The position numbers were made by a program, and so were the translations under genes. Below are positions 1 to 6,847 of a stretch of DNA of 8,094 bases, in pieces; position 1 is the stretch's first letter, and each line of letters opens with the position of its first letter. Source of the DNA: Singulisphaera sp. GP187 (lineage in GTDB: Bacteria; Pseudomonadota; Gammaproteobacteria; Burkholderiales; Burkholderiaceae_C); assembly GCA_943327965.2 (NCBI GenBank), contig CALPYQ020000053.1, positions 1 to 8,094 of the forward strand, written 5' to 3'. The notes beneath the pieces are model-generated. The model had not been told where the DNA came from, made no database searches, and saw only the letters and a program-made list of their open reading frames with translations.

Positions 1-2256
1 AACAAAGACGCTCTAACGCCCAAAGAGCTAGCAAGCAACGAACAACGTATTCGTGCACGCGTCATGCAACTTTGGCAAACTCGCTTGCTTCGATTTTCAA
101 AGCTGACTGTGGCCGATGAAATTGAAAATTCGCTGAGCTACTACGAATCAACTTTTTTACGACAAATTCCCAAAATTTATGCCGCCTTGGAAGACGCCCT
201 AGGCAATCATCCCGTTGCGCCCTTTCTTCGGATGGGTCAATGGATTGGTGGTGATCGCGACGGCAACCCCAATGTCAATGCACAAACACTCAGCCATGCG
301 TTAAAGCGTCAAGCCGAAGTTGCGTTGAGGCACTACCTGACTGAAGTTCATTATTTGGGCGCAGAATTGTCTTTGTCGGCCATGTTGGTGGATTTCCCAA
401 CAGACATGCAGGCATTGGCTGAGCGCTCACCCGATACCAATGCGCACCGCATCGATGAACCTTATCGACGCGCGCTCACAGGCATGTACGCAAGGCTTGC
501 GGCCACTTTAAAACAGTTGACAGGTGGCGACGCTGCTAGGCACGCGGTTGCGCCTCAAAATCCCTACCCAAATGCACTTGAATTTTTGGCAGATCTTCGA
601 ACCATTGAGAGTTCATTGAAAAGTCATCAGGCACAAGATCTGGCACGGCAAAGGCTCTTGCCACTCCTTCGCGCTGTTGAAGTTTTTGGCTTTCACTTGG
701 CTACAGTCGATTTGCGACAAAGCTCCGACCAACATCAAAAAGTGGTTGCAGAACTGTTGGCAACAGCGCGCATCGAAAAAAACTATGCCGGCCTTGACGA
801 GATCAGCAAGCGCACTGTTCTTTTGGGGCTTTTGAACGATGCACGACCACTGAGAATTCCTGGCGCTGATTACTCTGCTCACACACACGCTGAGTTGGCC
901 ATTTTTGAAACTGCACTCGCCTCGCGTGAAGCCTTTGGCTCTGAAGCAATTCGCCACTACATCATCAGCCACACCGAAACCGTCAGTGATCTGCTGGAAG
1001 TATTGCTATTGCAAAAAGAAGTGGGACTAATGCGTGGCACCTTGGATGCGCAAGCGGTGGTCGATCTGATTGTGGTGCCCTTGTTTGAAACGATTGAAGA
1101 CCTTCGAAATTCAGCGCTCATCATGCGCGAGTTTTATGCCCTGCCAGGCATTGCCCAATTGGTTCAACGCTCAGGCGCAGAACAAGACATCATGTTGGGT
1201 TACTCTGACTCCAACAAAGACGGCGGTATCTTCACCAGCAACTGGGAGTTGTACCGGGCCGAAGTGGCTTTGGTAGAAGACTTTGATCGACTGGCCAACA
1301 GCCACAACATCCAACTGCGCATGTTCCACGGCCGCGGCGGTACAGTGGGACGTGGCGGCGGACCTAGCTATCAAGCCATTTTGGCGCAACCGCCAGGCAC
1401 CGTCCGAGGTCAGATTCGATTGACTGAGCAAGGGGAAGTGATTGGCTCCAAATATGCCAACCCTGAAATTGGCAGACGAAATTTGGAAACTTTGGTGGCA
1501 GCCACCTTGGAAGCCACTTTGCTTCAGCCCACCAAGACGGCACCCCGTAACTTCTTGGAAACCGCGGCCAAGCTTTCCCAAGCCAGCATGGATGCCTACC
1601 GCAGTTTGGTCTATGAAACACAAGGTTTCAACGATTACTTTTTCAGTGCAACGCCCATCCGAGAGATTGCCGAACTCAACATCGGCTCTCGTCCCGCATC
1701 GCGTAAAGCGAATCAACAAATTGAAGACTTGCGAGCCATCCCTTGGGGCTTTAGTTGGGGCCAATGTCGTTTAACTTTGCCGGGTTGGTATGGGTTTGGT
1801 TCAGCCATTGAAAACTTTCTCAATCAACCAACGGACAAAGAAAGTAAAGCCGCTTTGGCACTTTTACAGAAAATGGTCAAACAATGGCCGTTTTTTAAGA
1901 CTTTGCTGTCCAACATGGACATGGTCTTGGCCAAAAGCGACTTGGCCTTGGCATCCCGCTACAGCGAACTGGTGACCGATACCAAACTGCGCAAGAAAAT
2001 ATTCAGCACCATCGAAGCCGAATGGCATCGAACTGCGCATGTGATGAGCCTCATTACGGGCGACAAGCATCGGCTTGAGCACAATCCAGCCTTGGCTCGC
2101 TCTATTCGCCATCGTTTCCCCTACATCGATCCCTTGCACCATTTGCAGGTCGAATTGATTCGCCGCTTCCGAGAGGGCAAGTCGGACGAACGTGTCCAAA
2201 TGGGTATTCATTTGTCGATCAATGGGATTGCTGCCGGCTTGAGGAATACGGGATAA
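1..2256 (+). CDS. ppc: Phosphoenolpyruvate carboxylase, C-terminal part (5' end outside window)
   Basis: Cytosolic anaplerotic enzyme that carboxylates phosphoenolpyruvate with bicarbonate to oxaloacetate, feeding the TCA cycle and aspartate-family synthesis. The frame is open from the first base, so the ATG at 64 is internal and the gene starts upstream. 751 codons are visible, against roughly 880-950 for the family, so about 140-190 N-terminal residues are missing, including the TAHPTE segment with the catalytic histidine (H138 in E. coli). Numbering from the first codon in the window, I see GGDRDGNP at 83-90, VDLRQ in the middle third, [10 protein letters not shown] at 400-409 (K406 corresponds to E. 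coli K546) and [14 protein letters not shown] at 442-455, with H443, R445 and R451 matching the glycine-rich active-site loop. The protein ends in the typical [10 protein letters not shown]. No frameshift or internal stop. The family is near certain. Allosteric behaviour (acetyl-CoA, aspartate) cannot be read from this fragment. Confidence 0.97.
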   Translation, partial: NKDALTPKELASNEQRIRARVMQLWQTRLLRFSKLTVADEIENSLSYYESTFLRQIPKIYAALEDALGNHPVAPFLRMGQWIGGDRDGNPNVNAQTLSHALKRQAEVALRHYLTEVHYLGAELSLSAMLVDFPTDMQALAERSPDTNAHRIDEPYRRALTGMYARLAATLKQLTGGDAARHAVAPQNPYPNALEFLADLRTIESSLKSHQAQDLARQRLLPLLRAVEVFGFHLATVDLRQSSDQHQKVVAELLATARIEKNYAGLDEISKRTVLLGLLNDARPLRIPGADYSAHTHAELAIFETALASREAFGSEAIRHYIISHTETVSDLLEVLLLQKEVGLMRGTLDAQAVVDLIVVPLFETIEDLRNSALIMREFYALPGIAQLVQRSGAEQDIMLGYSDSNKDGGIFTSNWELYRAEVALVEDFDRLANSHNIQLRMFHGRGGTVGRGGGPSYQAILAQPPGTVRGQIRLTEQGEVIGSKYANPEIGRRNLETLVAATLEATLLQPTKTAPRNFLETAAKLSQASMDAYRSLVYETQGFNDYFFSATPIREIAELNIGSRPASRKANQQIEDLRAIPWGFSWGQCRLTLPGWYGFGSAIENFLNQPTDKESKAALALLQKMVKQWPFFKTLLSNMDMVLAKSDLALASRYSELVTDTKLRKKIFSTIEAEWHRTAHVMSLITGDKHRLEHNPALARSIRHRFPYIDPLHHLQVELIRRFREGKSDERVQMGIHLSINGIAAGLRNTG

Positions 2257-2279
2257 GAAGTCCAAAGCGGATTTTTCGG

Positions 2280-2298
2280 TCAAATCTGTCAGATTTGA
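2280..2298. repeat. Perfect 19-bp inverted repeat, candidate operator upstream of argH
   Basis: TCAAATCTG and CAGATTTGA are perfect 9-bp reverse complements around a single central T. The repeat begins 23 bases after the ppc stop and ends 14 bases before the candidate argH -35 element. The AT-rich stem has no following T-run on either strand, so a rho-independent terminator is unlikely. The near-perfect two-fold symmetry of operator size fits a dimeric regulator site better. It does not resemble the E. coli ARG box or a LexA box, and the cognate protein is unknown. Symmetry is directly visible; function is inferred. Confidence 0.5.
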
Positions 2299-2307
2299 GG
2301 GCTTACC

Positions 2308-2334
2308 TCGGGTTGTTGATGCTTGCCAACCCGA
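2308..2334 (+). repeat. 8-bp inverted repeat with 11-nt loop before argH
   Basis: TCGGGTTG (2308-2315) and CAACCCGA (2327-2334) are perfect reverse complements separated by 11 bases. No T-run follows, so it is not a standard terminator. It covers the -35/spacer zone of the candidate argH promoter. Its right arm shares 2331-2334 with the left arm of a further small repeat at 2331-2343, so the two stems could not form together in one RNA. Either DNA-level regulation or a leader RNA switch is possible; nothing here decides which. Confidence 0.4.
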
Positions 2335-2340
2335 TAAAAT
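2313..2340 (+). promoter_or_regulatory. Weak candidate sigma-70 promoter for argH
   Basis: TTGTTG (2313-2318) lies 16 bases before TAAAAT (2335-2340). The -10 matches the TATAAT consensus at five of six positions; the -35 matches only at TTG. Transcription would then start around 2346-2348, at the argH ATG itself, implying a leaderless or nearly leaderless message. That agrees with the absence of a clear Shine-Dalgarno before this ATG. An upstream promoter or readthrough from ppc is an equally possible source of argH mRNA. Confidence 0.25.
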
Positions 2341-2343
2341 CGG
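2331..2343 (+). repeat. Small inverted repeat just before the argH start
   Basis: CCGAT (2331-2335) and ATCGG (2339-2343) flank three A residues, ending three bases before the argH ATG. In a transcript that starts upstream, this 5-bp stem would sit where the ribosome binds and would compete with the stem 2308-2334. It also contains the candidate -10 element. A stem this short can occur by chance. Confidence 0.3.
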
Positions 2344-2346
2344 AAA

Positions 2347-3801
2347 ATGTCAAAAAACCAATTCGATCAAAAGTCCCAGGCCTGGTCAGCCTTGTTTTCC
2401 GAACCCATGAGTGACCTGGTCAAGCGCTATACCTCGAGCGTCTTCTTCGACAAGCGTTTGTGGCAATCGGACATTCAGGGCAGTTTGGCGCATGCAGAGA
2501 TGCTGGCCGCCCAAAAAATCATCAGTTCGCAAGACTTTGCCGACATTCAGCGCGGCATGGCTCAAATTACGGAAGAAATTTCCAAAGGCCAGTTTGACTG
2601 GAAATTGGACTTGGAAGATGTGCACCTGAACATCGAAGCTCGCCTCACGCAAATTGTTGGTGATGCCGGCAAGCGTCTGCACACAGGTCGTAGCCGCAAC
2701 GACCAAGTGGCCACCGATGTGCGCCTTTGGTTGGTTAGTGAAATAGATCTGATTGGTGGTTTGCTGGACGACCTTCAAAAATCATTGATCGAAGTGGCTG
2801 AGCGACATGTCGATGTGATCCTGCCAGGCTTCACCCATTTGCAAGTTGCCCAGCCCGTGAGTTTTGCGCACCACTTGTTAGCCTACGTTGAAATGTTTGC
2901 GCGGGATGCCGAGCGCATGGCCGATGTGCGTCGCCGCACCAACCGCTTGCCTCTGGGTTCTGCCGCGTTGGCAGGTACCACTTACCCACTCGACCGTGAG
3001 CGTGTGGCCAAAAGCCTTGGCATGGTGGACGCGCAAGGCAACGCCTGTGTGTGCCAAAACAGCTTGGATGGCGTCAGCGACAGAGACTTTGCCATTGAAT
3101 TTACTGCGGCGGCTTCTTTGTGCATGGTGCACATTAGCCGTTTGAGCGAAGAACTCATTTTGTGGATGAGCCAAAACTTTGGCTTTGTGAAAATTGCCGA
3201 TCGTTTCACCACTGGCAGTTCCATCATGCCGCAAAAGAAAAATCCCGATGTGCCTGAATTGGCACGCGGCAAAACTGGTCGTGTGGTCGGCCACTTGATG
3301 GGCCTGATCACCTTAATGAAAGGCCAGCCCTTGGCCTACAACAAAGACAACCAAGAGGACAAAGAGCCTTTGTTTGACACCGTAGACACCCTGAAAGACA
3401 CCTTGCGTATCTTCAGCGAAATGATTGGTGGTCAAACCAATGCGCAGACCGGCACAAAAGAAGGCGGCATTACCGTCAACGCCCAAGCCATGGAAGCCGC
3501 CACCAAAAAAGGCTACGCCACAGCCACAGACTTGGCAGACTATTTGGTCAAAAAAGGTTTGCCATTCCGTGATGCCCACGAGGTGGTGGCCCATGCTGTC
3601 AAAACTGCACAAACCCAGAACCTTGACCTCAGCGAACTGCCCTTGGCCACCCTGCAGCAATTCAATCCCGCCATTCAAGCCGATGTGTTTGAATGCTTAA
3701 GCTTGGTGGGCTCCTTGAATGCGCGCAATACTTTGGGCGGCACTGCGCCTGGTCAAATTCGCCAACAAATTGCACGCCACCATGCGCGCTTGAATTTTTA
3801 A
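2347..3801 (+). CDS. argH: Argininosuccinate lyase
   Basis: Last step of arginine synthesis: cleaves argininosuccinate to arginine and fumarate in the cytosol, as a homotetramer of the fumarase/aspartase superfamily. The 484-residue length is slightly above the usual 455-470. The three superfamily regions are present: HTGRSRNDQ at 112-120, GFTHLQ at 161-166 (T163-H164 corresponding to the catalytic-pair histidine region, H162 in duck delta-crystallin), and the signature loop [12 protein letters not shown] at 290-301, which holds the catalytic serine. The start is the first ATG of the frame; the following N-terminal stretch with [18 protein letters not shown] is the usual beginning of the domain in this lineage. 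No strong ribosome site precedes it; only CGGAAA touches the ATG. It follows ppc by 90 bp of repeat-rich DNA, and its stop codon runs into the ribosome-binding site of the hemerythrin gene, suggesting co-transcription. No anomalies in the frame. Confidence 0.98.
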   Translation: MSKNQFDQKSQAWSALFSEPMSDLVKRYTSSVFFDKRLWQSDIQGSLAHAEMLAAQKIISSQDFADIQRGMAQITEEISKGQFDWKLDLEDVHLNIEARLTQIVGDAGKRLHTGRSRNDQVATDVRLWLVSEIDLIGGLLDDLQKSLIEVAERHVDVILPGFTHLQVAQPVSFAHHLLAYVEMFARDAERMADVRRRTNRLPLGSAALAGTTYPLDRERVAKSLGMVDAQGNACVCQNSLDGVSDRDFAIEFTAAASLCMVHISRLSEELILWMSQNFGFVKIADRFTTGSSIMPQKKNPDVPELARGKTGRVVGHLMGLITLMKGQPLAYNKDNQEDKEPLFDTVDTLKDTLRIFSEMIGGQTNAQTGTKEGGITVNAQAMEAATKKGYATATDLADYLVKKGLPFRDAHEVVAHAVKTAQTQNLDLSELPLATLQQFNPAIQADVFECLSLVGSLNARNTLGGTAPGQIRQQIARHHARLNF

Positions 3802-3805
3802 AAGG
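3801..3805 (+). promoter_or_regulatory. Ribosome-binding site of the hemerythrin gene, touching the argH stop
   Basis: AAAGG lies 8 bases before the ATG at 3814, and its first A is the last base of the argH TAA stop. This fixes the start of the downstream gene and suggests translational coupling between argH and the hemerythrin. Confidence 0.55.
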
Positions 3806-3813
3806 TACTTGTC

Positions 3814-4326
3814 ATGGAAGCCACTCAAACCGAGCAGCGCAGTGCGTCCCCATTTGCAGCAGGCCTTAGCTGGTCCAACGAATTGCATACTGGCGATGAA
3901 CGCATGGACAACACACATGAAGAATTTGTGACCATGCTCAACGCTTTGCTCAAGACACCCCCAAGCGAGCAGCTCAATTTGTACCGCCAATTTCTGAGCC
4001 ATACCGTTGAACATTTTGCGCAAGAAGACCGTTGGATGGTGGCCACCGGTTTTAGCGAAGACAACTGTCATGCGGGTCAACACGCCACTATTTTGGAAAC
4101 CATGCGCGCTGTCGAAACACATTACGTGCAAGGCGACCCTGACATCATTTCCCGTCTGGCTGAGGCATTGGCCGAATGGTTCCCACAGCATGCGGCCACC
4201 ATGGACGCAGGCTTGGCGCAACATTTGAAATCGGTCAACTTTGACAGCGAAACAGAAACACTGGCCGACCCCACCCTCATTAAAAATGTGACCATGTCGG
4301 GATGCGGCAGCGTGAGTTGCAGCTGA
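3814..4326 (+). CDS. Bacteriohemerythrin (hemerythrin domain protein) with a cysteine-containing tail
   Basis: Soluble four-helix di-iron protein of the hemerythrin family, which binds O2 reversibly and is used for oxygen storage, delivery or sensing. All seven canonical iron ligands can be placed: H35 (DNTHEEF), H67 and E71 (HFAQE, the H-x3-E motif), H86 and H90 (H-x3-H), H126 and D131 (H-x4-D in WFPQHAATMD). The 170 residues exceed the roughly 130-residue minimal domain, with about 15 extra at the N-terminus and 30 at the C-terminus. There is no signal peptide, membrane helix or fused output domain, so it is probably a stand-alone cytosolic protein. The last residues, SGCGSVSCS at 162-170, carry two cysteines of unknown role, and C85 directly precedes ligand H86. 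The gene starts 12 bp after argH and is followed 52 bp later by an FMN-linked dehydrogenase. Family confident; physiological role (O2, NO or redox) not determinable. Confidence 0.92.
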   Translation: MEATQTEQRSASPFAAGLSWSNELHTGDERMDNTHEEFVTMLNALLKTPPSEQLNLYRQFLSHTVEHFAQEDRWMVATGFSEDNCHAGQHATILETMRAVETHYVQGDPDIISRLAEALAEWFPQHAATMDAGLAQHLKSVNFDSETETLADPTLIKNVTMSGCGSVSCS

Positions 4327-4367
4327 TCATTTCAAACCTCACAACGCTCAGTCGATCAACAAGTATT

Positions 4368-4372
4368 GGAAA
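4368..4372 (+). promoter_or_regulatory. Ribosome-binding site of the lldD-type gene
   Basis: GGAAA lies 6 bases before the ATG at 4379 and supports that start. The rest of the 52-bp gap (4327-4378) shows no convincing promoter or terminator. Confidence 0.45.
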
Positions 4373-4378
4373 TCAAAG

Positions 4379-5533
4379 ATGCCCGTGATCACCACCATTG
4401 AAGAATTGCGTTTGTTGGCCAAAAAGCGCGTCCCCCGCATGTTCTATGACTACGCAGACAGCGGATCTTGGACAGAAAGTACTTACCGCGCCAACGAAAG
4501 CGATTTTCAAAAAATCAAGTTGCGCCAACGGGTGGCTGTCAACATGGAAGGTCGCAGTACGGCCACCACCATGATTGGTCAAAAAGTTGCCATGCCAGTG
4601 GCCATTGCCCCGACTGGCTTGACAGGCATGCAGCATGCAGATGGTGAAATTTTGGCCGCACGCGCAGCCAAAAAATTTGGCGTTCCTTTCACGCTGTCGA
4701 CCATGAGTATTTGCTCCATCGAAGATGTGTCCAAAGGCACTGATGGCCACCCCTTCTGGTTCCAACTGTATGTCATGCGCGACCGCGACTTCATTGAGCG
4801 ACTGATTGAGCGTGCACGTGCCGCCAACTGCTCAGCCCTCGTCATTACTTTGGATTTGCAAATTTTGGGGCAGCGCCACAAAGATCTCAAAAACGGCTTG
4901 TCGGCACCTCCCAAACTGACCATTCCCAATATTTTGAACATTGCCACCAAGCCACGTTGGGCTTTGGGCATGTTAGGTACCTCACGCCGCGAGTTTGGCA
5001 ACATTGTGGGTCACGTCAAGGGCGTTGAAAACATGGGCTCCTTGTCCGCCTGGACTGCGCAACAGTTCGACCCCCGCCTCAATTGGGGTGATGTGGAGTG
5101 GATCAAAAAGCGTTGGGGTGGCAAGATTATTTTGAAGGGCATTCAAGATGTAGAAGACGCCCGTTTGGCGGTTGAAAGTGGCGCCGATGCCATGATCGTC
5201 AGCAACCATGGCGGCCGTCAACTCGATGGCGCCCAAAGCAGCATTGAAGCCCTGCCGGCCATTGTAGATGCTGTGGGTAAACAAATTGAAGTGCACATGG
5301 ATGGCGGTATTCGCAGCGGTCAAGACGTGCTCAAAGCGCGCGCCTTGGGAGCACAGGGCACTTACATCGGCCGCGCATTCTTGTATGGTTTGGGCGCCAT
5401 GGGGCAACCCGGCGTAGAAAAGGCGCTGCAAATCATTCACAACGAGCTTGACTTGACCATGGCATTTTGTGGCCGCACTCAAATGGACACCGTCGACAAG
5501 AGCATCTTGTTGCCTGGTACCTTTCCTCAGTAA
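4379..5533 (+). CDS. lldD: FMN-dependent 2-hydroxyacid dehydrogenase, probably L-lactate dehydrogenase
   Basis: TIM-barrel FMN enzyme that oxidises an L-2-hydroxyacid, most likely L-lactate to pyruvate, passing electrons to the respiratory chain. The 384-residue length is typical of LldD. Active-site residues align with spinach glycolate oxidase: Y25 (Y24), Y131 in FQLYV (Y129), D159 in TLD (D157), K253 in LKG (K230), and H277 and R280 in the signature SNHGGRQ (catalytic base H254 and R257). DGGIRSG, the FMN-phosphate loop, follows. At the position of glycolate oxidase W108 (LSSWA) this protein has M109 (LSTMS). A non-aromatic residue there is usual in lactate dehydrogenases (V in E. coli LldD, L in flavocytochrome b2), which argues against a plant-type glycolate oxidase. 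Substrate is still inferred. The usual lldPR partners (permease, GntR regulator) are absent; neighbours are a hemerythrin upstream and dinB 24 bp downstream. No signal peptide. Confidence 0.88.
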   Translation: MPVITTIEELRLLAKKRVPRMFYDYADSGSWTESTYRANESDFQKIKLRQRVAVNMEGRSTATTMIGQKVAMPVAIAPTGLTGMQHADGEILAARAAKKFGVPFTLSTMSICSIEDVSKGTDGHPFWFQLYVMRDRDFIERLIERARAANCSALVITLDLQILGQRHKDLKNGLSAPPKLTIPNILNIATKPRWALGMLGTSRREFGNIVGHVKGVENMGSLSAWTAQQFDPRLNWGDVEWIKKRWGGKIILKGIQDVEDARLAVESGADAMIVSNHGGRQLDGAQSSIEALPAIVDAVGKQIEVHMDGGIRSGQDVLKARALGAQGTYIGRAFLYGLGAMGQPGVEKALQIIHNELDLTMAFCGRTQMDTVDKSILLPGTFPQ

Positions 5534-5557
5534 CTCGCACACTGCCAATTTGAGTTT

Positions 5558-6847
5558 GTGACGCAAAACACATCACTCAAAAGAAGAATTGCCCACCTCG
5601 ACATGGACGCTTTTTATGCGTCTGTCGAGTTGTTGCGCTACCCCCAGCTCAAGGGATTGCCAGTGGTCATTGGCGGGGGTAGACGCAAGGAAGATGACTT
5701 ACTGGGAAGACTGCGCGCAGCCCACCCAGACTACGAATGGTCGGCCGACAATCTGTCTGAAATTCCATTGGATTTTTTTCCACGCATTGAAGGCTACACA
5801 GGCCGGGGCGTGATCACCACCGCTACTTATGCGGCACGTCAATTTGGCATTGGCTCGGCCATGGGACTTATGAAGGCCGCCAAGTTGTGCCCGCAGGCCA
5901 TTTTGTTGCCCGTGGACTTTGATCAATACCGACACTACTCCAAAGTCTTCAAAGGCATCATCACCGACATTGCCCCCGTCATGGAAGACCGAGGTGTGGA
6001 TGAGGTGTACATCGATTTCACAGAGGTGCCTGGCGGCCAACGCGAAGGCGGCAAGGTTTTGGCCCGACTCATTCAGAAATGTATTTTTGAAGCCACGGGC
6101 CTCACTTGTTCAGTGGGTGTTGCTCCCAACAAACTGATTGCCAAAATGGCCAGTGAGTTCAACAAACCCAACGGCATTTCGATTGTTCACGAAGACGATT
6201 TGAAAACGGCCATCTGGCCGCTCAGCTGCCGCAAGATCAATGGCGTGGGCCCCAAGGCGGATGAAAAGCTCAAGCACCATGGCATTGAAACCATTGGCCA
6301 GTTGGCAGCCTGTGAACTGCCTTGGCTGCAAATGCACTTTGGCAAGGTGTATGGCGCCTGGTTGCACGAAGCCGCATGGGGGCGAGACGACAGACCCATC
6401 AGCACCGAAAGCGAGCCCGTTAGCATCAGCCGGGAAACAACCTTCGAAACCGACCTGCATGCCGTGCGCGACAAAGACGAGTTGAGCAAAGTGTTCACAC
6501 GCCTGTGCCAACAATTGGCGGCAGATTTAAAGCGCAAAGGCTATGACGGCAAAACCATTGGCATCAAGTTGCGTTACGACAATTTTAAAAGTGTCACCCG
6601 CGATCAAACCCTCACCTTTTATACGCAAGATGCGGCAGAAATTCGCAAGTTTGCGGGTCTGTGTTTAAAGCGTGTCGACCTCAGCCGAAAACTCCGGCTT
6701 TTAGGCGTAAGGGTGGGCTCTCTGGTCAAACACGGGACAGCCCCAGATCACAGCGCAAGTTACAGTTCAAACCATTCACTCCACCATGCTTTGCACGAGG
6801 CCTCACCCCATGGACAAACTCAATTGCTTTTCACTGACGATGAATGA
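5558..6847 (+). CDS. dinB: DNA polymerase IV (Y-family translesion polymerase) with enlarged fingers loop
   Basis: Error-prone translesion DNA polymerase lacking proofreading. Metal-binding carboxylates are D15 (HLDMDAFYASVE) and D148-E149 (GVDEVYID), matching E. coli D8, D103 and E104. Y20 sits at the steric-gate position that excludes ribonucleotides. The thumb has a helix-hairpin-helix (INGVGPKADEKL) and a little-finger domain follows. At 429 residues it is well above E. coli's 351: about 37-40 extra residues lie between GGGRR (39-43) and GRGVITTATY (82-91), and a His/Ser-rich linker near 390-418 precedes a clamp-binding-like tail, QTQLLF at 420-425. The start is GTG, the only reasonable choice: the frame is closed upstream by the lldD stop, and the next ATG (5603) would remove the D15 region. 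The Shine-Dalgarno is poor, suggesting coupling to lldD 24 bp upstream. No LexA box is visible before it. Confidence 0.95.
   Translation: MTQNTSLKRRIAHLDMDAFYASVELLRYPQLKGLPVVIGGGRRKEDDLLGRLRAAHPDYEWSADNLSEIPLDFFPRIEGYTGRGVITTATYAARQFGIGSAMGLMKAAKLCPQAILLPVDFDQYRHYSKVFKGIITDIAPVMEDRGVDEVYIDFTEVPGGQREGGKVLARLIQKCIFEATGLTCSVGVAPNKLIAKMASEFNKPNGISIVHEDDLKTAIWPLSCRKINGVGPKADEKLKHHGIETIGQLAACELPWLQMHFGKVYGAWLHEAAWGRDDRPISTESEPVSISRETTFETDLHAVRDKDELSKVFTRLCQQLAADLKRKGYDGKTIGIKLRYDNFKSVTRDQTLTFYTQDAAEIRKFAGLCLKRVDLSRKLRLLGVRVGSLVKHGTAPDHSASYSSNHSLHHALHEASPHGQTQLLFTDDE
6797..6800 (+). promoter_or_regulatory. Ribosome-binding site inside dinB that sets the crotonase start
   Basis: GAGG lies 9 bases before the ATG at 6810, within dinB coding sequence. 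The alternative in-frame ATGs at 6786 and 6840 have no comparable site, so this element favours 6810. Confidence 0.55.

Noticed and set aside
64..66. ATG at 64 as the start of ppc
   Set aside because: The frame is open from base 1 and the upstream residues continue PEPC-like sequence. A start here would also lack the essential N-terminal catalytic histidine region.
1171..1764. Long open frame on the - strand (197 codons) inside ppc, and similar antisense frames within the other genes
   Set aside because: Each lies opposite a gene with clear family motifs, shows no recognisable domain and has no supporting ribosome site. They are shadows of the codon composition of the true genes.
2280..2298. 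Palindrome as a ppc transcription terminator or ARG box
   Set aside because: There is no T-run on either side and the stem is AT-rich. It lacks the TNTGNAT / ATNCANA halves of the E. coli ARG box.
4379..5533. Plant-type glycolate oxidase
   Set aside because: The tryptophan typical of that active site is a methionine here (M109), and overall wording is closer to LldD.
6786..6809. Upstream ATG at 6786 as the crotonase start
   Set aside because: No ribosome-binding site precedes it and the eight added residues do not resemble a crotonase N-terminus. The ATG at 6810 has GAGG at suitable spacing.
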